Below, piece after piece: positions 1 to 8,908 of a stretch of DNA of 64,000 nucleotides (its first letter is position 1; the number at the start of each line of letters is the position of its first letter). A program made the translations under genes and the position numbers. The notes beneath the pieces were generated by a model, which had not been told where the DNA came from, made no database searches, and worked only from the letters and a program-made list of their open reading frames with translations. This DNA comes from Cupriavidus basilensis. GTDB lineage: Bacteria > Pseudomonadota > Gammaproteobacteria > Burkholderiales > Burkholderiaceae. Location of the stretch: the NCBI RefSeq assembly GCF_000832305.1, contig NZ_CP010537.1, forward strand, positions 992,001-1,056,000, given 5' to 3'.

Positions 1-1194
1 GCTGAATGCTTTAACGATCGGAGTAACCAGCGCAGAGAGTTCTGCCGCCTGATGCCGGACGCCGGAGTCATCGGCGAAGTGCTGGGTGTCGGCCAGCTGG
101 CATGCCCACTGCGCGAATGCTCGTGTTCCTTCGACATATGCTTTCTGAGTCAGCAGCATACGGCGCACATCAGCATGCTCGATAATCGGATCCGCAGGGA
201 CGTTACGGGTCGATGCTGTCGGGGACCTTCCTTGTGTGCGGTCCTTGGCATAGCCCAGTGCCTTCTGGTACGCCGCCTCCATCAGTCCGATTGCGTTGAC
301 CCCGACAAGGAGCCGCGCGTGGTTCATCATGACGAACATAGCCGCGAGCCCCTTGTCTGGCTCGCCCACCAGATAACCTGCTGCACCATCGAAGTTCATC
401 GTGCAGGTGGCGTTCGCATGGATGCCCATCTTGTGCTCCAGGGAGCCACAAGTGACTGCGTTGCGTTCGGCCAAATCTCCTTCAGGCGACACCAGGAACT
501 TTGGAACAAGGAAGAGGGAGATACCCTTGACGCCGGGGGGCGAGTCCGGTAACCGGGCGAGTACCAGATGGACGATATTGTCCGTGAAGTCGTGTTCGCC
601 TCCCGAAATGAAGATCTTCGTACCGGTTATGCCGAAGGTGCCATCGGCATTCGGTACTGCACGGGTGCGCAAAAGTCCGAGGTCGGTGCCGCAATGCGGC
701 TCGGTCAAACACATGGTTCCCGCCCATTCGCCGGAAGCCAGCTTCGGGAGGTAGAGCGCCCTCTGCGCGTCCGAACCATTAGCCGCCAGGCATGTGTAAG
801 CCGCCTGCGACATACCAGGATAGGCCGCCCAGGCCATGTTAGCGCCAGCGAATATCTCCATGACAGCCGCATTGACCGCGTTCGGCAGTCCCTGGCCACC
901 ATGCTCCGATTGACATGCCAGTGCGGTCCAGCCTGCTTCAGAAAATTGCTTGTACGCGTTCTTGAATCCATCAGGCGTCGTCACCACACCTGACGAAGGC
1001 ATGGTGCAGCCTTGACGGTCTCCAATGCCGTTCAAGGGCGCCAGAATTTCTGTAGCGAACTGACCTGCGGCTTCGATTACCTGGTTGATCGTGTCGGGAT
1101 CGGCAATTTCGGCAATTGGGGAACCGGCGGACACGTCGAGCAGTTCATGCAGCACGAACTGAAGATCGCGGACGGGGGCGTGATAGTAGTTCAT
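1..1194 (-). CDS. Acyl-CoA dehydrogenase, C-terminus cut by the window edge
   Basis: FAD-dependent alpha,beta-dehydrogenation of an acyl-CoA thioester. The reverse strand is open from ATG at 1194 to base 1, giving 398 residues with no stop, so the gene continues beyond the window. Residues 161-171 read MCLTEPHCGTD, the FAD/substrate-loop signature of the family, followed by GTKIFISGGEHD (191-202). The N-terminus MNYYHAPVRDLQF and the long middle segment fit the roughly 590-residue C-terminally extended subfamily (DmdC/AcdA-like) rather than the 380-residue short-chain enzymes, so about a third is missing. An in-frame ATG at 1221 is an alternative start; neither has a strong ribosome binding site. 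It lies 66 bp downstream of the acyl-CoA ligase on the same strand, which suggests one transcript that activates and then oxidises a carboxylic acid. Substrate unknown. Confidence 0.9.
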   Translation of the reverse strand, partial: MNYYHAPVRDLQFVLHELLDVSAGSPIAEIADPDTINQVIEAAGQFATEILAPLNGIGDRQGCTMPSSGVVTTPDGFKNAYKQFSEAGWTALACQSEHGGQGLPNAVNAAVMEIFAGANMAWAAYPGMSQAAYTCLAANGSDAQRALYLPKLASGEWAGTMCLTEPHCGTDLGLLRTRAVPNADGTFGITGTKIFISGGEHDFTDNIVHLVLARLPDSPPGVKGISLFLVPKFLVSPEGDLAERNAVTCGSLEHKMGIHANATCTMNFDGAAGYLVGEPDKGLAAMFVMMNHARLLVGVNAIGLMEAAYQKALGYAKDRTQGRSPTASTRNVPADPIIEHADVRRMLLTQKAYVEGTRAFAQWACQLADTQHFADDSGVRHQAAELSALVTPIVKAFS

Positions 1195-1260
1195 ATGGTT
1201 CGGATGTGGTGGCAGCCGCATGGCAGGCCAGAGAGAAATCGAGAAGGGATGAGCGGGGCG

Positions 1261-2940
1261 TTATGCATTGCTTTGCTCGGCAACCAAGCGCGAACGCAAG
1301 TCTCTACGCAGGATCTTGCCAACCGTTGATTTGGGGAGGGCATCGATCAGCGTAATGTGTCGTGGCACTTTATAGGCCGCAAGATGGGAGCGACAGTGTG
1401 CCTCCACTTGTTCCGTGGTGAGCGCCATGTTGCGTGGCACGATGAAGAGGTGCGGGGCCTCGCCAGAACGCTCGTCAGGCACCCCGATACAGGCTGCCTC
1501 GAGGACATCGGGCATCATTGCGACGACGGCCTCGATCTCATTCGGATAGACGTTGAAGCCTGAGACGAGAATCATGTCCTTCTTGCGGTCGACCATTGTC
1601 ATGAAGCCCAATTCGTCCATGACAACAATGTCGCCCGTCCTGAACCAGCCACCATCAAGGAACGCTTTCCGTGTTTCGTCGTCTTGATTCCAATATCCGC
1701 TGAAGAGTTGTGGTCCCTTGATCAGAAGTTCGCCTGCAACACCAAGTGGGACGTCGTGCCCACTTTCATCTACCAGGCGAACGTCGGTCGAAGGCGCAGG
1801 AATGCCGATCGTCCCGCTTCGCCCAGGAGGATTGAAGGTGGCGCTCGGTGAGGTCTCTGTAAGACCATAGGCTTCGGTAACAGGGGGAGCACCGGCCGCG
1901 AGCCATCGCTTTGCAATAGCGTCCTGGATTGATGCCCCGGCGCCAATCACCAAACGCGTGGCGCTGAAGTCTACGGAAATGAGTTCCGGTGTGTTCACCA
2001 AGCTGTTGAACAAGGTGTTGACCCCGATAAAAATCTGGAATGGCCGCCGCTTCAACTCAGCAAGCACAGCACCAGCCTCACGCGGATTGGGAACCAAGCG
2101 ATTCTCACAACCGAGCAATAGCGCCAGTAGTGCAGTTGCAAGCGGGAAGATATGATACAGAGGCAGTGGTGTCACCATTGATGCCTCCGAGCCTGCTAGA
2201 GGCGGTCCAACCCAAGTCGAAACTTGCGCCAGACTCGCGCAAACTGACTTGTGCGTGAGGACTGCCCCCTTGGACACGCCCGTCGTGCCACCGGTGTATT
2301 GCAGAATGGCGATGTCCTGAGCGGTCTGTGCGACCGGGGAAAGACTGCCCCTGCTTCCCTGCAGAATCGCGTGGGCTAAAGGTTGGCACGTGCGACCACC
2401 GGTCGTGCCGGCATGTTGAACAGCGCCAGCATCTTTTGCGAGTGCCGCGAGTTGAACGGCAATAGGCTTCATTCCAACAACCGGTGCCGTCAGCACCTGA
2501 ACAATGCTGGTTTCCTCCAGCACTTGCTGCAGCGACTGCTGTAGTTGGTCGGCGACGATAATGCAGGTGGCGCCAGAATCCTGCAGCTGATGCTTCAATT
2601 CACGCGGTGTATACAGGGGGTTGACTGGAACCGCCACCATCCCTGCTTGAAATACCGCTGCCAGGCCGATCAGGAAAGCTGGGCAGCTTGGCAGCATCAA
2701 CGCTACACGGTCCCCCTTTTTCAATCCCGATTGCTGCAGGAACGTCGCGAGCGCCTCGGACAGAATACCGAACTCTGCGTAACTAAGTGATTCCTCCAGG
2801 CAGGTTACCGCAGGACGCGTGGCGAACGAGGCGACCGCGCGTGCAATCATGGGCCCCAGTGTCGCTGTCGCGTCCACCTCAATGTCAAGCGGTATCCCGG
2901 CGGGATAGGAGCTATGCCAGCGTCTGGCTTCCATATTCAT
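1261..2940 (-). CDS. AMP-forming acyl-CoA synthetase (FadD-like)
   Basis: Activates a carboxylic acid to its CoA thioester with ATP through an acyl-adenylate, in the cytoplasm. The 559-residue protein has the full ANL-family set: P-loop YTGGTTGVSKGA at about 215-226, EAYGLTETSP in the middle, GWFRTGD before the hinge, and the C-terminal KSTVGKILRRDLR carrying the catalytic lysine. The N-terminal WHSSYPAGIPLDI resembles long-chain FadD proteins. Start is ATG 2940 (a second ATG two codons later is possible). It is the first gene of the minus-strand unit with the acyl-CoA dehydrogenase, and its upstream region carries a TetR-type operator about 190 bp away. Medium- or long-chain or aryl-alkanoic substrates are all possible. 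Confidence 0.92.
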   Translation of the reverse strand: MNMEARRWHSSYPAGIPLDIEVDATATLGPMIARAVASFATRPAVTCLEESLSYAEFGILSEALATFLQQSGLKKGDRVALMLPSCPAFLIGLAAVFQAGMVAVPVNPLYTPRELKHQLQDSGATCIIVADQLQQSLQQVLEETSIVQVLTAPVVGMKPIAVQLAALAKDAGAVQHAGTTGGRTCQPLAHAILQGSRGSLSPVAQTAQDIAILQYTGGTTGVSKGAVLTHKSVCASLAQVSTWVGPPLAGSEASMVTPLPLYHIFPLATALLALLLGCENRLVPNPREAGAVLAELKRRPFQIFIGVNTLFNSLVNTPELISVDFSATRLVIGAGASIQDAIAKRWLAAGAPPVTEAYGLTETSPSATFNPPGRSGTIGIPAPSTDVRLVDESGHDVPLGVAGELLIKGPQLFSGYWNQDDETRKAFLDGGWFRTGDIVVMDELGFMTMVDRKKDMILVSGFNVYPNEIEAVVAMMPDVLEAACIGVPDERSGEAPHLFIVPRNMALTTEQVEAHCRSHLAAYKVPRHITLIDALPKSTVGKILRRDLRSRLVAEQSNA

Positions 2941-3492
2941 GTCTCTCAGTTGTTATACCCTGGTTAATATCCAGGTTGTTTCGCTCTGTTGCCATCCGCC
3001 CCACGGCTTCCCGAACGAAATCGGGTCCGTGTAGTGAGATGCATCGTGACGAACGCGCAGCTCACCGGTAGGCCTACCGACCGAATACTCGTGCCGGGGA
3101 TTGGCGCCAACAGATTCCGCGTGATCCGTTAGTTAACGATCGTTTTGCAAACGATGCTAGGTTGCACACTGAGTGATGTCAACAAGTATTTACGGTTTGT
3201 GATCTGATCTGCGTATGCCGTTGGGTGCCCCCCAGCACAGGAGTGGGACGCGGGCAGGGCGCCTTCGTGTCCCGAGGAAGGCACTCAGTCGGGCCGCGAA
3301 GAGACAGCGCTTAGACGGGCTACGACGGCCGGTGTGCAGGACGGCATCCGCGGCTCCCGGCCCTGCCTGGCGCAGGCCAGTATCTTGGGGATCGGCAGAC
3401 CGTGCGCCGCAGCATACAACGGAGGCAGAACTTTCCTGAACGATCGTCATGCTACAATTCCTGCCATGTCCTGAGTTCGAAGTGAGCCGAAA
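2941..3492. other. Intergenic region between divergent ligase and tetR genes
   Basis: No convincing gene in 552 bp; the open frames at 3190-3450 on both strands mirror each other and have no family features. It holds a 14-bp perfect palindrome at 3066-3079 (core GGTAGGCCTACC), a TetR-type site at 3132-3153 and a weaker related site AACGATCGTC at 3439-3448, about 45 bp before the tetR start. It is likely the promoter and operator region for both directions. Confidence 0.6.
3132..3153. promoter_or_regulatory. Probable TetR operator, site 1
   Basis: The sequence contains the palindrome AACGATCGTT (3135-3144) overlapping CGTTT-TGC-AAACG (3141-3153). The same CGTTT-N3-AAACG arms occur at 16103-16115, and the AAACG-N2-CGTTT arrangement occurs at 4416-4427. 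All lie upstream of genes of the same acyl-CoA catabolic type. Assignment to the TetR protein encoded at 3493 is inference. Confidence 0.55.
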
Positions 3493-4071
3493 ATGCGCTA
3501 CTCAAGCACGCACAAGCAGGAGACGCGGGAAAAACTCCTCAACAGTAGTCAAGCGATTGCCAAAAAGGGAGGATTCGATTCCACGGGAGTCGATGCCCTG
3601 ATGGGGGCCATCGGGCTTACGGGGGGCGCCTTCTATAGTCATTTTGGCTCCAAAGCGGAACTGTTCGCGGAGGTCATCCAGCGGGAGTTGGCCAACAGCG
3701 CTGAAATGCTCGCGGGCGAGGATGAGACGGCAGAAGATCATTTCGTGAAACGCATCCGAAGCTATCTCAGCAGTTCTCATGCGCTGCATCCGGAATCAGG
3801 CTGCGCCCTGCCGACCTTGGGACCTGAAATCGCGAGGTCCGGGCCAGCAGTCCGCGCCTCAGTGGAGGAAAGCGCGAAGAAGCTGCAGAGCAGTTGGAAG
3901 CAGCGTCTGGACGATCCGGACGCGGCCTGGGCGTTGATTGCGCAGTGCGTGGGTGCCATTTTGCTGGCCCGGGTGGTTGAAACCGACCGGACCAGGCAGC
4001 AGATTCTCGCTTCCAGCCGTCGTTTTCTCGGGCGGTCTATTGAACGGCTCGGACCCCTCAGCAAGACCTGA
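3493..4071 (+). CDS. TetR/AcrR family transcriptional regulator
   Basis: A 192-residue one-domain repressor with an N-terminal helix-turn-helix: residues about 10-55 include TREKLLNSSQAIAKKGGF, then GVDALMGAIGLTGGAFYSHF and GSKAELF, the classical TetR recognition segment (the GGAFYSHF form is shared with NemR/AcuR-like proteins). The C-terminal ligand domain is not diagnostic. Start is ATG 3493, following a purine-rich GAAGTGAGCCGAAA. It sits between the minus-strand ligase/dehydrogenase unit and the plus-strand SDR/thiolase unit, and related palindromes lie upstream of both, so it probably represses the whole block in response to an acyl-CoA or related ligand. A related site lies just upstream of its own gene, which suggests autoregulation. 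Confidence 0.9.
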   Translation: MRYSSTHKQETREKLLNSSQAIAKKGGFDSTGVDALMGAIGLTGGAFYSHFGSKAELFAEVIQRELANSAEMLAGEDETAEDHFVKRIRSYLSSSHALHPESGCALPTLGPEIARSGPAVRASVEESAKKLQSSWKQRLDDPDAAWALIAQCVGAILLARVVETDRTRQQILASSRRFLGRSIERLGPLSKT

Positions 4072-4443
4072 GCGGTGCCAATGTAGCACCCACCCCTCCG
4101 GGCGCTGTTCTGCGCCCTTCTGGCTTCTTCTCGATGCGCGCAGATAGGTGCGTGCATGCCGCGGTACCACGCTTTCATTGCGACGGCTTCGATTGTCGGA
4201 CCCGGCCGCACCGCACGTGCTGTCGATGCTTGCGCTTCGGGCCCCAGCGCGCGAAGCCATGCAGCCAAGCGCCGTCGCGGCTTTTCTTCTTCCATCCTTA
4301 CAGCTTCGCCACTGCGCGTGCCGCGCGGTGCGTGCTCCTGAGCTTTCTCATCATAGGTGCGTTAGGGTAAGTTGCCCTTGACTCCTGCACAGGGATGAAA
4401 TAACCTCCTTTTACTAAACGGTCGTTTGTTAATAAAGGAGACG
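4072..4443. other. Intergenic region, tetR to SDR
   Basis: No gene is supported; the short frames here are mutually overlapping shadows with no start signal. The only recognisable element is the TetR-type operator at 4413-4430 immediately ahead of the AAAGGAG ribosome binding site of the SDR gene. I see no clear terminator for tetR. Confidence 0.55.
4413..4430. promoter_or_regulatory. Probable TetR operator, site 2
   Basis: ACTAAACGGTCGTTTGTT contains AAACG-GT-CGTTT (4416-4427). It lies 5 bp before the ribosome binding site of the SDR gene, so a bound repressor would cover the transcription start. Reading minus at 16092-16115 gives nearly the same string, TTTACTAAACGATCGT, ahead of the SDR pseudogene. 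Confidence 0.6.
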
Positions 4444-5181
4444 ATGATGGATGTCAAAGAGCAGAGGGTCGCGCTCGTGATCGGCGCGGGGGACTCAACG
4501 GGTGGTGCAATCGCGAAGCGTTTCGCCGCGGAAGGCATGGTCGCTTGTGTGACGCGTCGTTCAGCGGACAAGCTCCAACCGCTGGTTGACTCCATTCGCG
4601 ATGCCGGCGGGATGGCCTACGCGTTTGGCACGGACGCGCGCAAGGAAGAGGAGGTGGTCGCCCTCATCGACAAGATTGAGTCCGAGATCGGTCCAATTGA
4701 CGTTCTCGTATTTAACATTGGCGCCAATGTGCCTTCTTCCATCCTTGAGGAGACAGCGCGGAAGTACTTCAAGATCTGGGAGATGGCCTGCTTTGCAGGA
4801 TTCCTGAACGCAAGGGAAGTTGCCAAGCGCATGGTGCAGCGTCAACGCGGCACGATTCTCTTTACCGGCGCTACTGCGGGTCTGCGAGGCAAGGAAAACT
4901 ATGCCGCGTTTGCGGGCGCCAAGCATGCACTTCGCGCGCTTGCGCAAAGCATGGCCCGCGAACTCGGCCCGAAGAACATCCATGTGGCCCATATTGTGGT
5001 GGACGGCGCGATCGACACCGACTTTATCCGCACCAATTTTCCGGATCGTTATGCATTGAAAGACCAGGATGGCATTCTGAATCCGGAGCATATCGCGCAG
5101 AACTACTGGTATCTTCATTCGCAACCGCGCGATGCCTGGACCTTTGAACTCGACCTGCGTCCCTGGACAGAGACCTGGTAA
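4444..5181 (+). CDS. SDR-fold protein with an incomplete catalytic tetrad
   Basis: A Rossmann-fold short-chain dehydrogenase/reductase of 245 residues. The glycine-rich loop reads VIGAGDSTGGAIAKRF rather than TGxxxGIG. The active-site region reads ILFTGATAGLRG and YAAFAGAKHAL: aligned with classical SDRs, the catalytic serine is replaced by alanine and the YxxxK tyrosine by phenylalanine (FAGAK), while the lysine is kept. This matches a known atypical SDR subgroup that lacks the tyrosine, so classical dehydrogenase activity is doubtful. ATG 4444 or 4447 follows AAAGGAG; the longer upstream TTG frame is unlikely. First gene of a plus-strand unit with thiolase and isomerase. A broken paralogue is found at 15657-16036 (minus). 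Confidence 0.88.
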   Translation: MMDVKEQRVALVIGAGDSTGGAIAKRFAAEGMVACVTRRSADKLQPLVDSIRDAGGMAYAFGTDARKEEEVVALIDKIESEIGPIDVLVFNIGANVPSSILEETARKYFKIWEMACFAGFLNAREVAKRMVQRQRGTILFTGATAGLRGKENYAAFAGAKHALRALAQSMARELGPKNIHVAHIVVDGAIDTDFIRTNFPDRYALKDQDGILNPEHIAQNYWYLHSQPRDAWTFELDLRPWTETW

Positions 5182-5353
5182 TCAAAACGTCTGACCACAT
5201 GGGATAGAGACCGCTTGCGCACGATCGCAATGCCTTGCCACCCGAAGACATTCTTCATTCTGTCTGTTGATGGCCCAACTTCGCGATGTGCCAGAGACAG
5301 ACGCGGTCATAGCGGGACGTCTACCCCGGTATTCACATCATCAAGAGGGCAGC

Positions 5354-6538
5354 ATGAGGGAAGCAGTCATTGTCTCGACGGCACGGACCGGGATCGGTCG
5401 CGCCTATAAGGGTTCGCTGAATCACACAAAATCGCCGACCCTCATGGGGCACGTCATATCGCATGCGGTTCAGCGTGCCGGAATCGCCGCGGAAGAGATT
5501 GAGGATGTCGTGATCGGTACATCGATGCCGGGAGGCACGGCTGGCATGAACATTGGCCGTCTTAGCGCGCTAGCCGGCGGACTTCCGGTCAACGTCGCGG
5601 GCCAGTCCATCGATCGACAATGCGCCTCGGGCTTGATGGCGATGGCCACCGCAGCAAAGCAAATCATTGTGGACGAGATGGATGTGGTAGTGGCAGGGGG
5701 GCAAGAGAGCATCTCATTGGTTCAGGACCGTTTTGTCGAATGGATGACGAGTGCGGCCGACTCGGAATTGATCGAGCGGGTTCCACATGCCTACATGCCG
5801 ATGCTGCAGACTGCTGAACTCGTCGCAAGGAGATATGGCATTTCCCGAGAGGCGCAGGATACTTACGCGGCGGAATCACAGCGGCGTACGGCACTTGCCC
5901 AGGAGGAGGGCCGCTTCGCGGCCGAGATAGTACCGTTCCAAACGTCCATGGCGATCCAGGATAGGGAGACGGGGGAGATCAGTTTCCGTGACGTGCTACT
6001 GGACCGTGACGAAGGGAACCGTCCCGACACAACGGTTGAGGGGTTGGCAAAGCTCAGGACAGTCATCGACGGCGGCGTCGTCACCGGGGGCAACGCAAGT
6101 CAGCTTTCAGATGGTGCCTCGGCTTCGGTCCTGATGGACCGCCGCCTGGCCGAGCGGCGCGGATTGCAGCCTCTTGGCATCTACCGCGGCATCGCGGTGG
6201 CGGGCTGTGCGCCCGAGGAAATGGGTATTGGCCCGGTTTTTGCGATCCCGAAACTCCTGGAGCGGCATGGGTTGAAGGTTAGCGATATCGGTCTGTGGGA
6301 ACTGAATGAAGCGTTCGCGTGCCAGGTTCTTTACTGTCGCGATCGCCTTGGTATCGATCCAGACCGATTGAATGTGAACGGTGGCGGGATTTCCATCGGG
6401 CACCCGTATGGCATGACGGGGGCAAGGCTTGTCGGTCACGCCCTGATCGAGGGAAAACGCCGTGGGGAGAAATATGTTGTCGTCACGATGTGCGTCGGTG
6501 GTGGAATGGGGGCCGCGGGGCTGTTCGAGGTAGCGTAA
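5354..6538 (+). CDS. Thiolase family acetyl-CoA acyltransferase
   Basis: Cleaves a 3-ketoacyl-CoA with CoA, or condenses acyl-CoAs, in the cytoplasm. The 394-residue protein has Cys90 in [11 protein letters not shown] (the acyl-enzyme nucleophile), [19 protein letters not shown] with the catalytic His, and [13 protein letters not shown] with the second Cys. The true start is ATG 5354 ([17 protein letters not shown]) after AAGAGGG; the upstream extension in the same frame has no thiolase similarity. It lies 172 bp after the SDR gene and 139 bp before the isomerase, probably in the same unit. With the ligase and acyl-CoA dehydrogenase of the divergent unit it could complete a beta-oxidation spiral, but no enoyl-CoA hydratase is seen in the window. 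Confidence 0.94.
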   Translation: MREAVIVSTARTGIGRAYKGSLNHTKSPTLMGHVISHAVQRAGIAAEEIEDVVIGTSMPGGTAGMNIGRLSALAGGLPVNVAGQSIDRQCASGLMAMATAAKQIIVDEMDVVVAGGQESISLVQDRFVEWMTSAADSELIERVPHAYMPMLQTAELVARRYGISREAQDTYAAESQRRTALAQEEGRFAAEIVPFQTSMAIQDRETGEISFRDVLLDRDEGNRPDTTVEGLAKLRTVIDGGVVTGGNASQLSDGASASVLMDRRLAERRGLQPLGIYRGIAVAGCAPEEMGIGPVFAIPKLLERHGLKVSDIGLWELNEAFACQVLYCRDRLGIDPDRLNVNGGGISIGHPYGMTGARLVGHALIEGKRRGEKYVVVTMCVGGGMGAAGLFEVA

Positions 6539-6677
6539 ATCCCCGTTGGAAGACGGGAGAGTTCCGCCCGCGATCTCGACAAGGATCGTGCAAGTCCGTC
6601 GTCAGATCCGCACAGGTAAACGGGCTTTGCTACGCCTTCCACACAAATTTCATCACGTCTATCTATTAGGAGACACC

Positions 6678-7301
6678 ATGAGCGACGTACGAGCTCAGTT
6701 CCACTTTGATTTCGGCAGTCCGAATTCCTACCTTAGCCACAAAGTCATTCCGAGTATTGAGGCACGGCAGGGCGTCAAGTTCGAATATGTTCCGGTGCTT
6801 CTTGGGGGGCTGTTCAGGCTGACGGGGAATCGTTCTCCTGCGGAGGCTTTCGCGGGTATCAAGAACAAGCCGGAGTTTGGGCGTCTGGAGATCCAGCGCT
6901 TCATCACCAAGCACGGACTCACTGCCTATCGGGACAATCCGTTTTGGCCCGTCAATACATTGCAGATCATGCGTGGGGCCGTGGCTGCCCAGAAGAACGG
7001 CACCTTCATGCCCTACGTAAATTCCGTGTTCGCAAACATGTGGGAACAAGGCTTGAAGATGGATGATCCCGCCGTCATCTCGGCGGCCCTGGATGTCGCC
7101 GGTCTGGACGGGGAAGGCTTCGAGGCACGCATTGCGGATCCCGAAGTCAAGCAGATCTTGCTGGCGAATACCCAGAATTCATTCGAACGCGGTGCGTTTG
7201 GCTCGCCGACATTCTTTGTCGGCGACGAGATGTTCTTTGGGAAGGATCAGTTGCGGGAAGTGGAGGACGAGATTGAGAACGCGAAAGCACGCCTAAGGTA
7301 A
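6678..7301 (+). CDS. DsbA-family 2-hydroxychromene-2-carboxylate isomerase-like protein
   Basis: A 207-residue thioredoxin-fold protein of the kappa-GST/2-hydroxychromene-2-carboxylate isomerase group. The N-terminus FHFDFGSPNSYL has serine where DsbA has its CxxC, the position that binds glutathione in the isomerases. The middle has PVLLGGLFRLTGN and the C-terminus GAFGSPTFFVGDEMFFGKDQL, the cis-proline loop and terminal motif typical of the family. Start is ATG 6678 after TTAGGAGACACC. A paralogue with the same PxLLGGxFxxTGNxSPA segment lies at 10729-11331. The isomerase activity is known for naphthalene catabolism; here the substrate is unknown, and a role in isomerising or conjugating an unsaturated acyl intermediate is only inference. 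Confidence 0.87.
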   Translation: MSDVRAQFHFDFGSPNSYLSHKVIPSIEARQGVKFEYVPVLLGGLFRLTGNRSPAEAFAGIKNKPEFGRLEIQRFITKHGLTAYRDNPFWPVNTLQIMRGAVAAQKNGTFMPYVNSVFANMWEQGLKMDDPAVISAALDVAGLDGEGFEARIADPEVKQILLANTQNSFERGAFGSPTFFVGDEMFFGKDQLREVEDEIENAKARLR

Positions 7302-7455
7302 GCGAACCGTTGCCCACGGCGCCTCAAGACGCCGGGGCGGCGCGCACGCTCGGTGAGCGACAACCATGGCCCTCAAGAAGGGCAGCAAAATCTAGAATGG
7401 AAGGCTGGCCCCGCCGGGTACCACGCCAGGAAAAAATACATCATGAGGAGACGAG

Positions 7456-8574
7456 ATGCAAATCGGTATCCCGCGGGAGACGCGGGCCGGCGAGACCCGT
7501 GTTGCCGCCACCCCCGAGACCGTCAAGAAGTACGTCGCGCAAGCTCACGAAGTCATTGTCCAGGCGGGCGCCGGAGTCAGGGCAAGCCAGCCGGACTCGG
7601 CCTATGAGGCCGCGGGCGCCCGCATCGGCACCGCCGCGCAGGCACTCGGTGCCGACCTGGTGCTGAAGGTGCGCGCGCCGGACGAGGCCGAACTCGGCCA
7701 GATGAAGCCCGGCGCCACGCTGGTCGGCATGCTCAATCCCTTCGACACCGAAAACAACGCGCGTATGGCCGCGGCCGGCATCGTCGCCTTCGCACTCGAG
7801 GCCGCACCGCGCACCACGCGCGCGCAGAGCATGGACGTACTGTCGTCGCAGGCCAACATCGCGGGCTACAAGGCAGTGCTCGAAGCCGCCCACCACTACC
7901 AGCGCTTCATGCCGATGCTGATGACCGCGGCCGGCACAGTGAAGGCCGCGCGCGTGCTGATTCTCGGCGCCGGCGTTGCCGGCCTGCAGGCGATCGCCAC
8001 GGCCAAGCGCTTGGGGGCGGTGATCGAGGCCTCCGACGTGCGCCCAGCGGTCAAGGAGCAGATCGAGTCGCTCGGCGCCAGGTTCCTCGACGTGCCTTTC
8101 GAGACCGAGGAGGAGCGCGAAATCGCGCAGGGCGTGGGCGGCTATGCCCGCCCGATGCCGGCCGGCTGGATGCGCCGCCAGGCGGAGCTGGTGCACCAGC
8201 GTGCCAGCCAGGCCGACATCGTGATCACCACTGCGCTGATTCCGGGCCGCAAGGCGCCGGTGTTGCTGAAGGAAGAGACCGTGATGGCCATGAAACCCGG
8301 CTCGGTGGTGGTCGACCTGGCCGCCGCGCAAGGCGGCAATTGCCCGCTGACGGTGGCCGACCAGGTGGTCGAGCGGCATGGCGTGGTGCTGGTTGGCCAT
8401 ACCAACCTGGCCAGCATGGTCGCGGCAGACGCTTCGGCGCTGTACGCGCGCAATGTGCTGGACTTCCTCAAGCTGATTCTCGACAAGGAAGGAAAGCTCG
8501 TGATTGACCGACAGGACGACATCGTCGCCGCCTGCCTGATGACCGGGCAGGAAGAAGCGGCGCTGGCCGGCTAA
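7456..8574 (+). CDS. pntAA: NAD(P) transhydrogenase subunit alpha part 1
   Basis: NAD(H)-binding soluble domain (domain I) of the proton-translocating transhydrogenase, which passes hydride from NADH to NADP+. The 372-residue protein starts MQIGIPRETRAGETRVAATP, contains the RQD-loop-like region near TTAL.GRKAP, and the NAD fold ILGAGVAGLQAIATAKRLGA at about 173-192. In Burkholderiales the alpha subunit is split in two as here. Start is ATG 7456 after ATGAGGAGACGAG. It is followed after 10 bp by pntAB and then pntB. Its codon use is visibly more G/C-rich at third positions than the flanking catabolic genes, as expected for a long-resident core gene. Confidence 0.97.
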   Translation: MQIGIPRETRAGETRVAATPETVKKYVAQAHEVIVQAGAGVRASQPDSAYEAAGARIGTAAQALGADLVLKVRAPDEAELGQMKPGATLVGMLNPFDTENNARMAAAGIVAFALEAAPRTTRAQSMDVLSSQANIAGYKAVLEAAHHYQRFMPMLMTAAGTVKAARVLILGAGVAGLQAIATAKRLGAVIEASDVRPAVKEQIESLGARFLDVPFETEEEREIAQGVGGYARPMPAGWMRRQAELVHQRASQADIVITTALIPGRKAPVLLKEETVMAMKPGSVVVDLAAAQGGNCPLTVADQVVERHGVVLVGHTNLASMVAADASALYARNVLDFLKLILDKEGKLVIDRQDDIVAACLMTGQEEAALAG

Positions 8575-8584
8575 GGAGACACAA

Positions 8585-8908
8585 ATGGAAATGACTAATC
8601 ACACGGTGATCAACCTGATCATCTTTGTGCTGGCGATCTATGTGGGCTACCACGTGGTGTGGACGGTCACGCCTGCGCTGCACACGCCGCTGATGGCGGT
8701 GACCAACGCGATCTCGGCCATCATCATCGTCGGCGCCATGCTGGCTGCCGGCCTGACCGAAGGCGGCGTGGGCCGCGCGATGGGCACGCTTGCTGTGGCG
8801 CTGGCCGCAGTCAACGTGTTCGGCGGCTTCCTGGTGACGCAGCGCATGTTGGAGATGTTCAAGAAGAAGGAGCCCAAGGCTAAGGCGGCTAGCAAGGAGG
8901 GTGTGTGA
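8585..8908 (+). CDS. pntAB: NAD(P) transhydrogenase subunit alpha part 2
   Basis: Membrane part of the split alpha subunit, 107 residues with three hydrophobic segments: about 8-26 (VINLIIFVLAIYVGYHVVW), 40-62 (AISAIIIVGAMLAAGL) and 66-88 (MGTLAVALAAVNVFGGFLV). It helps form the proton channel with pntB. The conserved AxTNAxSxII motif, here MAVTNAISAIIIVGA, is intact. Start is ATG 8585 after AAGGAGACACAA. Its stop TGA overlaps the pntB start as TGATG, indicating translational coupling. Confidence 0.96.
   Translation: MEMTNHTVINLIIFVLAIYVGYHVVWTVTPALHTPLMAVTNAISAIIIVGAMLAAGLTEGGVGRAMGTLAVALAAVNVFGGFLVTQRMLEMFKKKEPKAKAASKEGV

Noticed and set aside
3190..3450. Overlapping small frames on both strands before tetR
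   Set aside because: Mirror images of each other, with no start signal, and they lie in the regulatory region.
7441..8400. 319-codon minus-strand frame opposite pntAA
   Set aside because: His-rich shadow of the real gene.
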